The notes beneath the pieces were generated by a model. That model did no database searches. It worked only from the letters and a program-made list of their open reading frames with translations, and was not told the origin of the DNA. From Hypsibius dujardini (taxonomy: Eukaryota; Tardigrada; Eutardigrada; Parachela; Hypsibiidae), in assembly GCA_001579985.1 (NCBI GenBank), contig LRSR01004307.1:1-49227 (forward strand): a stretch of 49,227 bases of DNA, in the 5' to 3' direction. The translations under genes and the position numbers were made by a program. Positions 25,806 to 37,039 of this stretch are shown piece after piece (within the stretch, counting starts at the first letter, position 1; every line of letters begins with the position of its first letter).

Positions 25806-27221
25806 ATGGATGAATTAATCAGCGCCGTAAAAACCGTCTTGGCCCCCGTCGTTAAGGCCGTCGTAGGAAGACTCGCCAAAACAGTGGGCAACACGGAGAA
25901 AATGAAGACGACCTTCAACTGGACAGAGGAGGAGATTGACGCTAAGGTAGACAAAGTCCTAGGGGACGGATTCGCTCAGCAGTTATTGGACATCAAGATC
26001 TACTTCGATGGCGCTTTGTCGGGATTAGAAAAGAAAATTCATTTGGAGATTTTGGATCAAGCTGTGCTGACTGAATTTCGTGCTGTTCAGCAACGCATTG
26101 CCGAAACCCAGCTGCGATACGCACAGTGGCTAAGTGACCCATTGGACCGAAATGCTCAAGATCGCTTCCTTCGAGCCTATGAACGAAACGACCCAGAAGG
26201 AGCTCTACACTGGCTTCATACACGCTTAACAACGGAAGACGTCGGGAAAAAGCTGATTGACGATATCGTAACGAAATGCGGAAGGGACTGGAAGCAGTTT
26301 GCGGTGTGGGAACAGCATATCTGCATTCTCGTATTTCAAGCTTGTAGCGCAGACTTGGCCTACCTCTGGATCAACTCCAAATCACCCGGCCAATCTCAGG
26401 CTGTTGAAAGTGAGGCAAGTTTGGATGTTGTAAGTCGTGGAACGCCAACTGTTGCGAATCGGGTCTGTGTGTTGTCACATTATGCAAAGGAGATTGTGAC
26501 AGAATTGGAGTATGGAAACATGAAAGCTAAATCGAGCTTCCTCTTCACCTGTGCTGACAAGAAACACAAAAACTGCATCGTAACGGATAACGGGCTTTGT
26601 AGCGAACTATCGGTGAAAGTGTGTAACTTTGTCCGGCCACTGTACGACCCCAATGCCCTTAGCACTTTTCGCAAACTGAAGAAGAAATTTAAATCAAGCA
26701 AGAAACTACCTCTCGCAACGGATTTACGTGCGAATTACCCCCATTTTGAATGGTCCGTTGTGGTGTCCATATACTGCGAACAGGAGACTTATTGTGAGCT
26801 TTACAAGGAGCTAATGTGGAATCAGACAATTCATATGGACCACAGTATATACACACGAGCACTAGAAGAGACTATGGAAGGGACGATAATATCTCGAGGC
26901 CTTAAATATGGCCAGCTTCGTGTGACTAAAAGGATTCAACGACAACCAGTGGCTCCGGCATATTCCATTACGTGTACAGTCTTTTGGACTGAATCAAGCA
27001 ACATCCATGAAGGACGCCGCTTCGTTGAGAAGCATTGCTTGAGTGCCATACGTAACGACCCACTTCTACTTGAAACTGCGCGATTCTCTCAAGTATACGA
27101 CTTGAGTAGTAAAGTTCGTCGTAACCCTGTTTGCTTGTCAGATTTGGCGGACTTTGACCACGTGACCTTTCCGTTATCTCGACATTATCCTAGTTCACAG
27201 TTACTTTTATTTTGGCCCTAA
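25806..27221 (+). CDS. Uncharacterised 471-residue single-exon protein
   Basis: Open from ATG at 25806 to TAA at 27219-27221. No signal peptide or clear transmembrane helix. Residues 1-150 are predicted by eye to be mostly alpha-helical (TFNWTEEEIDAKVDKVLGDG, then QLLDIKIYFDGALSGLEKK). The C-terminal two thirds is mixed, with a Cys-containing region (CVLSHYAKEIV, FLFTCADKKHKNC). The helical N-terminal layout recalls animal Rapunzel-like and related helical-bundle proteins, but I cannot assign it to a named family. Coding quality is high and there are no introns. Function unknown. Confidence 0.75.
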   Translation: MDELISAVKTVLAPVVKAVVGRLAKTVGNTEKMKTTFNWTEEEIDAKVDKVLGDGFAQQLLDIKIYFDGALSGLEKKIHLEILDQAVLTEFRAVQQRIAETQLRYAQWLSDPLDRNAQDRFLRAYERNDPEGALHWLHTRLTTEDVGKKLIDDIVTKCGRDWKQFAVWEQHICILVFQACSADLAYLWINSKSPGQSQAVESEASLDVVSRGTPTVANRVCVLSHYAKEIVTELEYGNMKAKSSFLFTCADKKHKNCIVTDNGLCSELSVKVCNFVRPLYDPNALSTFRKLKKKFKSSKKLPLATDLRANYPHFEWSVVVSIYCEQETYCELYKELMWNQTIHMDHSIYTRALEETMEGTIISRGLKYGQLRVTKRIQRQPVAPAYSITCTVFWTESSNIHEGRRFVEKHCLSAIRNDPLLLETARFSQVYDLSSKVRRNPVCLSDLADFDHVTFPLSRHYPSSQLLLFWP

Positions 27222-28677
27222 GTCTTGTACAGTACAAAACGGTAATGATAAAAAGCTTTCTCTTTTAGAATAGCTTTATGCTAAGTAATGGTAGCAATCG
27301 AACAAAATAACAAATTTGCTCGCATTGAACAAGTGTTTCTCACCAAATTCTTATCGGAAGAAAGAACAGTCACTGAAAGAGGCTCCTTAAAAATCCGTAC
27401 AAATCGGAGCTAGGACCCCTCATGGCAGCGCCAGGGAAAGACAAACGGGCAAAATACAATTTTTTCCAAGATTAAACACCAAAGTCGGCCTTGTGTTCTT
27501 GGTCATTTACGAAAAGGTGAATGGTTTGTTACACAAGGCCCACTAGAATTAAACCATTTTCAAAAACATCAGTCTTTCTGTCAAATTTGCGATTTCTTTG
27601 GCTCCCGTATACGCACCATACTAAGCAATGCAAGTAGGAGGTTAAATATTTTTAAGCATAGTTCATGTTTCGTGGAAAAGCTTTTAAAAATGTTTTGAAA
27701 TTTCGGGGGCCTTGATAATCAAACACTCAAGATCCTCACAATTTTCAATCAATTGACCAGGATCAATAGGCCGAATTTTGAGTTCACTGATTGTCGTTGT
27801 GTATAATATATTACTTTTTCCCGCCCATTCCGGAAATTAATTTGGAGTATTGTCTAACGGACTACTGGGGAAGGAGATTTCCACGTTGGCCAAGCACCCA
27901 TAAGCACATTCAACCTTTTTCAGGTTCGAGCGCCAGTACACGAAATTCCATTAACAGAACTGATAAGCCATTGAGTAGCTTGCGTCAATCAATATTTTTG
28001 TTGCATAGATTTCGATTGAAGCAATATTTCTAACCGGAATTCAAGGCGCGGAAGAAATCTCTTTGGCCAATCTGCAATTAACAGATACTGGACTTAAGTC
28101 TAAATATTGTGAAAAAGATGTTATCAGCTTTTTGCCCTAAAATGTACCTGGAAAATGGTTATTCACAAAGCAAACTAGTAGACTCTAGCCGAATTTGAAG
28201 GGTAAGAAAGTGCTAATTTTACAAGAACAGTTGTGTTACAAATGGTTTGCAATGAATTGGAAACAAACCAAGTTTGTAGGAAAGCTAAACAGCGCATCGT
28301 CTGTGTTTGAAAAACTTAGTGGAATGTGACAAACAAAAATGTGTGCGAAGTCCAGCAAATATTATTGACGGTACCTGTAGTTTTTTCAACAGCCAAAGTA
28401 TTAAGTATCATTTGCCATACATTACCAAATAAGCATTGCTAGTGCAACTATTATATGGAACTCCATTATGATTGGCCATGGAACGTTCTAAGTATAAAAT
28501 CCCTTAAAATGTCAATAAAAAAACCTGTCTGTTTTTCACCAGGTGCTTGTGGACATTTTTAATTGGTATAAAAGCAAATTATTCTAATTCATTGTATTGT
28601 AATTACAATTGCTCAATTCTAATACACTTGGAATTGGAGTCAAGGTAAAGGACCCTTCAAGCTGAGCTAGAAATTAC
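27222..28677. other. Non-coding stretch with one repeat copy
   Basis: Includes repeat R1 copy 3 (27390-27790). The remainder is AT-rich without recognised exons, although the LRP-like gene on the minus strand must continue into this interval or beyond, because its last visible exon ends at a donor. Confidence 0.4.
27390..27790. repeat. Foldback repeat family R1, copy 3 (right end truncated)
   Basis: Begins with GGAGCTAGGACCCCTCATGG and contains TTTTCAAAAACATCAGTCTT and TCAAACACTCAAGATCCTCA, then CAATAGGCCGAATTTTGAGT, blocks shared in order with the copies at 13105 and 17356. The inverted right end is missing. Confidence 0.6.
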
Positions 28678-29673
28678 CAATGTTTGCCCAGTACAGCGCA
28701 TCCGCTATGATGTCGACAGCTAGGGAAAATGCCCAGACGTGCTTAATGAGGACTCGAAAATTCTTCCCATCCATAGTGGCGGCTTGTGTTGCACTGCAAG
28801 AGTGCGACTAGTATATGAATCTGAAAAGGGTCGAAAATATAGTTGTTGCTGCTGGGAAATTAGCCCACCGTGTTCGTTATATTGTCACCTGAAGCAAAAC
28901 TGGGAGCAGGTAAATGGTCCTCCCAGTTAAATATAAGATCAGGGAAGCAGTTTTATTTTAACTTTATCTGCTCTGGCGGAGGGGGGATTAGGGTAAGTTT
29001 TTCCATTCTGTTTCTGGAAAATCTTACCAAATGTATTGATAGCCCCGGATTTGTGATCATGGGGGCAGTTTTAATTTTTCAATTAAAAAAAATCCCATCC
29101 CCAGGATGCAATATAGGCTTCTGCCTTGCTAGTGAAATAAATTTGCCTTGTTCCCCGAACACTCTAGTGCACACTACTACCTATTGCCATGTTACTGAAA
29201 CTAACCCGCAAACAGGATGTACAGCAAGAGCTGAACCAGTGCTGATTCGTTCATCCATAATGATGGTCTTCTGCTCAGCTGTTAGGTCGCTCAACTTGCC
29301 AACCAGTATGTCGCTTGCTTGGATGGACCAAATATTTCCAGTCACAAAATCGACGGCCAATACTCGAAACTCTTCAACTGAAAAAAGAACAATTTTGTAG
29401 AACTGAATGCATGTATATTATGCGGGGTATAGTAGCCTTAATGCACACCTCTTGGAGCCACCGATGTTACTCTAGATCCATCGTACAAAGAACGGGTGAG
29501 ATCACTAGCTTGGTTCGACCAGTAGAGATACCGATTGTGACAGTCCACAGCAACAGCCCACATGGGATCACGGAGTTTGATGAAATAATGCAGCTGGCTC
29601 AGTTCACCACCATCACTCAAAGAAAGTTTCCAGATGTAGCGGTTTTGTGCAAGAACGAGAAAACCACCAGTAT
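28678..29673 (-). CDS. LDL-receptor-related protein, YWTD beta-propeller exons (partial gene)
   Basis: Three exons splice in frame: 29673-29449, 29377-29206 and 28793-28678, with introns of 71 and 412 nt. They encode successive propeller blades: FLVLAQNRYIWKLSLSDGG, AVAVDCHNRYLYWSNQASD, VLAVDFVTGNIWSIQAS and TMDGKNFRVLIK, then LAVDIIADALYWANIG. 'AVD...LYW' is the hallmark of LDLR class B repeats. The gene continues in both directions: the first exon begins mid-codon and the last ends at a donor. A likely earlier exon lies on the same strand at about 30600-30730 (TTYFILLAFSMRFYHDAEL), and another open stretch at 29870-29997 may carry a Cys-rich module. Such receptors act in endocytosis or Wnt-type signalling; which one cannot be told. 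Confidence 0.82.
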
Positions 29674-30260
29674 CTAGAAATCATCAAAGACGTTTTACTT
29701 ACTTTTGGAATGAAACCTTAAGGAAAAACCTTAAGTAAAAATGTCGTTTATTCATTGATGCCTGATTGTTCAGACCAAAACTGGGAGACCTGTTTCGCAT
29801 TTAACAGCCATTTGAATTAGTATCAAGTGTCTGGATAAACAAACAATTCAATTCCGGGGAGGGTATATTCTAATAACCCCCATAAGGAAAAAACTAATCC
29901 TCAACTGTCTACTACATCGCTGACATAACTGGTCCAACATGCTAACATCCATATCCAATTTCGATGGCGCCGTGGTCGGCGGTCTTGCTATAATCAAACA
30001 AAGCATTAGTTGTTTCAAATTTGAAATTTGGACCAACCGCACAGTATTACAGAAGACTGGATAACTCACTGAATAACCGTTCTGATTTTCTTTGAGCTTC
30101 GAAAGTGGGACGGTCGTCATAAGTGAAATTGCGCTGGGCGCTATGGGCCCTCCCCATTTTCATACTCTAAATCCGGTCCCTCCTCTTCCGAGACGGCTGC
30201 CGCATGGTCTTCCAATCCTGATGAACAGAACGTAGTTGAACATCTGTTCAATTATGCATA
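29674..30260 (-). other. Probable introns and small exons of the LRP-like gene
   Basis: Contains an acceptor TTATAG near 29997 followed by an open stretch (KLDMDVSMLDQLCQRCSR) and, before it, an open stretch ending at a donor TTCA|GTGAGT near 30070. The reading phases to the first propeller exon could not be resolved. Confidence 0.35.
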
Positions 30261-30412
30261 CCAGGCAAACGCTATGGGTTGAATCGGTCGGGTGGCGGAG
30301 GGCGCCACAAGTGTAAATTGTAAACGACACTCAGTCAATTTAAATTTGTGGCACCCTCTGCCACCCGACCGATTCAACCCATGTAGCGATTCAACCCATA
30401 GCGTTTGCCTGG
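30261..30412. mobile_element. Short palindromic MITE with TA target duplication
   Basis: Left arm CCAGGCAAACGCTATGGGTT, then GAATCGGTCGGGTGGC; the right arm is its reverse complement with an internal 18-bp duplication of the GATTCAACCCAT segment. The sequence TA flanks both ends (30259-30260 and 30413-30414). At 152 bp with arms of about 60 bp, it is a typical Tc1/mariner-class MITE. Confidence 0.85.
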
Positions 30413-31317
30413 TATACACAAGTGCAATCGCGGATATTCCCAAACTTTAATCTGGACGTGCACTTGTTAGAAATAGACAGTTTTCGCCTCGCACCACGTC
30501 AGCGACCTGCGCGCTAGCTATCTGATAGATTGTTATCAAAAAACAGACATCGAAGCAAAAGGTTGTAAGGAACTAGCTTATAGTCGGGAGTATGACGAGA
30601 TGTGTTTTGAAACTGCAGGATGCATATTTCAACGGTTGGTTGGATGGGACGGAGCTCGGCGTCATGGTAGAAACGCATCGAGAACGCCAAAAGGATGAAA
30701 TATGTTGTAGAACGAGGAACAGATATAACAAGCCTAACGGACGATTTGCCAAAGAGGTAAGGCGCAGTAGCGTGAAAGTGTGCTTCCGAATAAAAATAAA
30801 AGTTGATGGGCAACTTTGTTTATGCCTAAATGCTTCAAATCTGAGTAATCTATCGGATGATCCCATTTTCGGTTTCCGCTAAATTTATTATTTTGCCACA
30901 CGCAAGTCGTCATTTCCTTGCTCGGGCAGAGATACAGTAGTGTAATACAGTAGCACGTGCAGATAGTTCAAGGTTTACCCATCTTCCAGAACCATCGAGA
31001 ATTAGCGCGCAAAAGGAACGCCCCCGAATCGGCCATTTATCAATCCTCAATAATCAACTTCGTCAAAACAGATTGCCGAGAAAAGTGATAACCAGCGATA
31101 ACATAAACTAGTCGGCGCCATAAATTTATCACGAACAATGCACTGCATCAAAATACACTAATTAATTTACACTGTTTATCTACGATAAGGTACACAGTCG
31201 CCTTGAATTGTTGCATGAATCGTAGCATCTTAAAGACGAAACTCGCTACATGAACCTAAGGAGGTACTTGTTTATGTTGCTTTACTGTTTTAAGGAAAAC
31301 CTCCCTCAAGAGTGAAC
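30413..31317. other. Region upstream of the secreted orphan; possible LRP 5' exon on the minus strand
   Basis: Apart from the possible LRP-like exon (about 30600-30730, minus), nothing is recognised. The last few hundred bases should hold the promoter of the gene at 31318. Confidence 0.35.
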
Positions 31318-33165
31318 ATGGACCGTTGCATGGTGTTGATCCAGCTCGCGATATTATGCTTTTGTATGTTGAGATGTAATGCTGTATCCAGTAATTCAGA
31401 AGGTCAGTCAGGGAAGTGATTTATAAGGTGAATTATAATTATTTGCACATTTTTGTAGATAATATAACACTTTTTATGAACTTATAATTTGATTGAAAAA
31501 TGTATTTCAACTACGTTAGGGAGCGAACAGCACTCTGCCGGCGATGGACACGTGCCTTTCAACGTCGAAGTAAAACTGGAAGGTCTGAAAACATCCGTGG
31601 CCGTCGCCCAAGAAAAGCTCATCCAACTTGAAGCGACATTGCATCACAATGGGATCGGCACTAACCATACTGGGGGCCCGGCAAAGCCTCCAAAGGTCGA
31701 CAATGGCCACTGTAATGGCAAGACGGTAGGTCAGACATATTTGCGTAAACGGACAAGGACCGGCCTTACTTTAAAAATACATTTATCGCAATTGCGGGAA
31801 CAGTAAAGCTTCCTAGTTCAAATTGTCCGTCTGAAAGAATATAAAACACTGTTTAACTATATTCTGAGTCCTAATTACTTTCTTTAAATCTTGAAAATTA
31901 TTCTCAAACTACGAATACTCAAACCACTCCCCTTCGTCTCGGTCCTCGAAAGGGTTTGAATAAATTCTAAATCACAAGCTTACCTATATTATTTCTTTCG
32001 GTTCTAAATCCTAACCCTTTGTTCAAAAATCGGTGTCTCGACATTCTCAGTTCTAAGTCATTGAAACAGTTTTGTACCCTATTTCACTTCAAGACTTCGG
32101 TTATTTTCTCCGAGGTGTTTCATAGCTTCTAACTAAAAACGGTGCTTTTTTAGTTCATTCATAAGAAATGTATTAAAGTTATTAAATATCCCGTGGTCCT
32201 GTCATATTCCATCTACTCTACACTGGGCTCATTTAGGGTCTGTTACTGACTGGAGTCAGGACCCAGGAGGGTGACCCAAGGGGCAGCCAAATAGATTGGC
32301 TACTTTTCCCCAAACCGAAATTAAAGTTTGGCATATCGTATACAGTATGTTCATTTTACAACTTCAACTAGCCTGGATATCTAATCTCCGGGGACAGTCT
32401 TGAGGCATCAAAATATTTTTGAGAACTAATCTTCTTTCGCAAAGATTAAACTCGTTTTAATTTTGTGGTCGTTGTTGTTACGATTGCGTTATATTTTGGA
32501 CTCAAAAAAGTCGAATTCGGTTCCCAAACGAAAGTTTTTCAAATTATTCAATTGAGATATCGGGGGGGGGGATTTAAAACGTTGACCTTGGGACCTCCAA
32601 ATGTTCAGGATAACCAGGAACGTTGGAACAAAATTTTGAGCTGATTGTTCACATCGACCCTATGTTGATCCAGGATGTAAGCTATAGTTCAGTATTCTGC
32701 ATTCAGGTTCGCTTGAGCGGAAGTACTGTTGCGAGCCGCATTGTTGATGCCCCAGATGGATTCCTGTGCCTAGGCAATAACGAAAGCCCATCGCCGTACA
32801 ACAATTTCCTAGTCTTCTCCAAATTCACGCGAGATGTACCCAACAACTATCGCTCCAGCTCACTTTTCTTCCTGGGCACCCAGTCTGTAAACGGCGGCTT
32901 CATCAGTTTCACGGAATTCGGGTCTTGGTGGACTACCTCAGTGGCATATCAGTCAAGCCCTGACGCGTACACCCAATCAGGCTTCGGGGATTGTAGTAAT
33001 ATTCCCGACTCGCTAAAGGGAATAGTTAATAATGCGACGGGTAGCCTATGCTCGCGCCTCAACCCGAAGGGGCCTCTTCATTTTATCGCCGGAGCCGACG
33101 CAGTGGTCGATGACGACGGTGCTATTACGGTCCTCGCCACAACGAGTGAGACGTTGTGGTACTAG
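31318..33165 (+). CDS. Secreted protein with short coiled coil, unknown family
   Basis: Exons 31318-31402, 31520-31725 and 32707-33165 join in consistent phase to give 249 residues. Exon 1 encodes a clear signal peptide (MDRCMVLIQLAILCFCMLRC). Exon 2 gives a charged amphipathic stretch (VEVKLEGLKTSVAVAQEKL, then IQLEATL), a likely short coiled coil, followed by a Gly/Pro-rich hinge. Exon 3 is a compact, beta-rich domain with three or four cysteines (FCLG-type turn, GFGDCSNIPDSLKGIVNN, LCSRLNPKGPLHFIAGADA). The order of signal peptide, coiled coil and globular domain is reminiscent of collectin- or C1q-like secreted recognition proteins, but no family signature is visible. Intron 2 (981 nt) holds nothing recognised. 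Confidence 0.75.
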
Positions 33166-34108
33166 GGGAGAGTTCGTGGTGTTTGGGCATTGCTACATAC
33201 CGTTCCCTATGAGAGTTTTGATTCTGAGTGTCAATGTTACCATAAAATGTGTCGTGAAATGCAACGATAAAGCCTTGAATAAACACAGTGTGGATTTCTA
33301 TTCAGAACGACGCATATCGTTTGGAGAAGGCAAACGAGATTCACCTAAAGCGATTATTGGTAATGTGGTAAACACAACATGGCCGTGAACACAACGTAGA
33401 CTCACATTGACTTTTCTGAAAATGAGGCATTCGCATTTCTACTGTTTCTTCCGAAGGAGTCTGCCCGATCATCATCTTCCATCGCCTCAAACAATGATTA
33501 ATTCGATTCACTTAATTGCAGCGCGCGTAATTGACCATATAGCATTCTCTCAAGACATTGAAAAGCAATTCAAAAGCAATCACGTGGTGGAATGACCTTT
33601 ACTATATATCATGAGGCCCACAAACAAATTAATCTTGAAGAACACACAGATATGAATGGAATTCCCTATATCAGTCAAATACTTGCGTCACAATTGGCAT
33701 AATCCTCTTTGCTATTGTCCTTACACCTACACATCTAATTCCCGGACACGCTGCAGTTGATAAGAGGAATGATACAAGCACGATGCAATAGAGTCAGTAG
33801 ATCTGGGCATAGATTTATGTATGGATAAACCATTTCGATAGCACCCCTCTTTTGATGATCCTACTCATATCAAGATCACACACTGATCCGTCACCGCAAG
33901 GCTCTGATTTCATAAAATAATATAAACTTTAATCAAGCTGCGGTATACTTGCTCATACCTGCGCCGAAATCAGGAATATATTTTTATTATGCTCCTGATG
34001 GGTTGAAACGTTAACAAGTGGTGAAAAGTTCGAAAATGTTGGGGAGTTTTATGTTTTCAGATTCTGAGAGCCGTGCCTTTCTCTCGTGATGTGCTTCAAT
34101 GGTTGGAT
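33166..34108. other. Intergenic, nothing recognised
   Basis: Includes the 3' UTR of the secreted orphan and the promoter region of receptor 1. No repeat or coding signature seen. Confidence 0.4.
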
Positions 34109-37039
34109 ATGCTCTCTCATCATTTTAAAATTTTACTGTTTCACTGGATATGCCAGGGCTTACCGCTAGAGCTCGTAACACCGGCCTATAACGGGACTGA
34201 TGCTGTCTCGTCGAGGCCCTACCTTCTGCCTGCATTTGCAATTGGTTTCGCTCTGTTCCGCAAGCAATTTCCCCAGTTTAACGTTTTCCACACCTTCCTC
34301 TGAGACAAGGATGCTTCCAACTGACCCGAGCAGCAATTTAACATATGCAATCTGCTGTCAAAGTGGTTCTACGGTCGTCAAAGCACCACCACGACAGTAC
34401 CTATCCTCTATGGCTCCGGTAGAGTGCCGCAGGAAAAAATGACACATCTTTTAAACTTTTGATGTGTCTGTTTTTTTTTAATAAATTTATCAGATATTTT
34501 TTTTGCTATTCTCTTGACCGTTCAACCATCTTGTTTATATAACAAATTGTCCTATATATTTCCTGTGCAGGCTGCGTCAAAGGGGATGAGATCAATATGA
34601 TGGCGAGAGAATGGAACCTACTGATGCTGCTGACGTCAGTGTAGTTGTTTGCCGTCCATATTCAAAGAATGGGGGATCCAGATAAGCAAAGAGTAACATC
34701 TCGTCCTTTCGAGAAGGTGATCTGTGAAAAGGGTTCACAACGGAAAGAAAAAGCCGGAAAAGACTCTTTTAATATTAAGGCGGTTCTATCAGAACTGGGA
34801 ATTTTATTTGTCCGAAAATAATTTGACCAATGGGTCGCGAAAAGGAAGAAAATGATTCAAGGAATAACCAACTTTATCATTCTCACGTCTCACCTTCTGA
34901 TCAAGTTTCATCGCGTTTTTCTTCAAGGTCAAATGTAGGAGACACTATCCGGAATAGAAGGTTGGCACCCATCTGGGTCAGTGCCTCTCCCATTCCGGAC
35001 AACTCCGACTACAGTTACCTGTCGTTCCTACGACGGTTTAACTGGACAATCGTTGTGGCTGTCCACGATGAGTCCTCAATTCCAATGTATTGGTGGGTGG
35101 CGTGGTGGATACCGATTGTCCTGCAGAAACCCGAATTCAACGCCTCGTATTGGTCGTTTCCTTCAACGAGGGATACCACCCGGGTCAACACCATTCTGTC
35201 AGCTCTGCAAGAAATCATCCGTGTTAAAGTTACATCTGCCTAGCGCTTTTTCTGCACGTTTGCAAAAGAGAGCAATACCAAAATATATTGCTCTTTCCGG
35301 TGTCATTTCAGTCATTTGCTATTTTGGGAATACAACTTCTTTCCGGTCGTTTATGGTAGGCAAATAAAATGAGGCATGAACCCGTCGTCATGAATTTTTA
35401 GACTATAGTTTCACTGTTTATCCTTATAAAATGTTGTTAAAGACGTACAGCTTGGCATACTGAAGTCTTGGCCAAAACCCATTGACGCAACTTGTTGCGC
35501 TTGTTTTAGCTTATGGCCACGGAACATAACATGACAAATGGCGATTATGTGAGCGTATTAAGTCGAATTTGCCTCAAACGTCACTTTTACCGTGCTTACC
35601 TTTTTTCTTATAATTTCAACCCATTTCAGGTATTTATTGCTTACCAACTCTTCCTCAATCGTTTGTACGGCAATTTTACTTGGCAATTTTTCTACAAAGA
35701 TGACGAGGTCAAATACCATAATAAACATAATTGTTTTAAAGTAATAATTAAAAGTTTTCCGGAAGCAACCTTAGATCAACACTTGGTACTATTCTAACAG
35801 AGAGCCCGACTGGCCTTCAGATCAGTGTTTAAAGTCAACGGTATCTACGAAGACCCAGAAAAGGCATATTTAATTGACAGATGGCTCCCCATATGGCGAA
35901 ATGCGAGGCCTCTTCCTGATCCGGTAAGAAAGTCACCTGCCAGTTTTGAACAAAAAGCCAATAGCTTTTAAAACACCTTGGGAGCGCATCTGAACTGTAG
36001 AAAATCAGGCTCTTAGGTGATGCACTCTGCCTTCTTCGCGTACATCGTGCATATCTAATACGTGAGAATCAAGATTACTTTTCAGGCGGTACCATATCTC
36101 GTTTCAACACGCGCTGCATTTCAACTCTTGGGACAGGTAGCGTTTAAGGCAACTCGCCAAGGCTGACTGGGTTTTTTCTTGACTGACATATGCTACCCGC
36201 TGTAGGTGCTTGCATCCCTAGGACCATCCCCAACGAACAACGCCAACCTTCAAAACGGAACTTTTCTAGCCAGTCGATTCTTCAACCGGTCATTCGAAGT
36301 AGACTTGGGCAATATCTCCTTCAACAGTGTAGCCATGCGAGAAGTTTGCGTTAGCATCCAGCAGATCGACCAACATACCGAGCGTCTCGTGGTATCACTC
36401 GTCGTCCTGCTGATGCCTAAGATATTGTGACAGCCGGTTTTTGAAACCTTTTTCAACTTTAACAGACCATCATGTACTCCTGTCAAGCTCAAGAGCGAAA
36501 CGCTTATTCTGACTGGAACTTTGTGAGAAACCTAACGTGGTTCGAGGGTTATTCCTTCCCGCCAAACGAACCACGTTGCAGCTACAAGGGTGACAGGTTC
36601 GTTTGTGCGGTTCAAAGTAGGTGCAGGTTTGCTCATTGGAATTACGGCTGTGACCTTTGAAGCTAATTCATCCGTACAATGGGACGGCCTGTTCTTGGAC
36701 TATCCTTTCCAGGCCAACTCACGCTACAAGAAGCGGTAGCTTTTGCCACCACAATGTTCGTACTTGCCACCGTTTGCTACATTTCTTTCTTGTAAGCACG
36801 ACCCAAGAAGCTTGTTGTTATCATTGAATAATCAAGCTTCAATATTCACTAACACGCCAAGTCCTTTTTGAGCCCTAAAACTTGTGCTTCATTATGTCCC
36901 AGACAAGGGTTTTTTAACCGGCTAATGGATCCCGTTGTCATTCTACAGGGTCCGTCGGCGCTTCATTGCTGTTTCAATGTGGTATTCATTAGATCCGGAG
37001 CAATTGGTACTGCCTGGTAGGGCGCCGTTTGTCAGTTGA
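34109..37039 (+). pseudogene. Natriuretic-peptide-receptor-like ectodomain receptor 1, with two in-frame TGA codons
   Basis: Twelve exons: 34109-34418, 34571-34640, 34928-35220, 35312-35355, 35510-35548, 35630-35707, 35801-35923, 36086-36136, 36206-36391, 36466-36616, 36713-36791, 36949-37039. All are phase-consistent and give 504 codons. Landmarks of the ANF-receptor fold: ILYGSGCVKGDE, FLRRFNWTIVV, MATEHNMTNGDYVFIAYQLF, FYKDDE and FFNRSFEVDLGNISF, then a membrane helix (VAFATTMFVLATVCYISFL) and a tail of about 29 residues. There is no kinase-homology or cyclase domain before the next gene. Exon 1 carries TGA twice (TFL*DKD and ASN*PEQ); the second aligns with a Cys in receptor 2. Everything downstream is intact, so it is either a recent pseudogene or has a recoded or alternative first exon. 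Confidence 0.75.

Noticed and set aside
36610-36660. Receptor 1 ending at CRFAHWNYGCDL without a membrane helix (soluble form)
   Set aside because: The donor CAAA|GTAGGT joins in phase to the TM exon at 36713, which matches receptor 2. A soluble isoform by intron retention is possible but unsupported.
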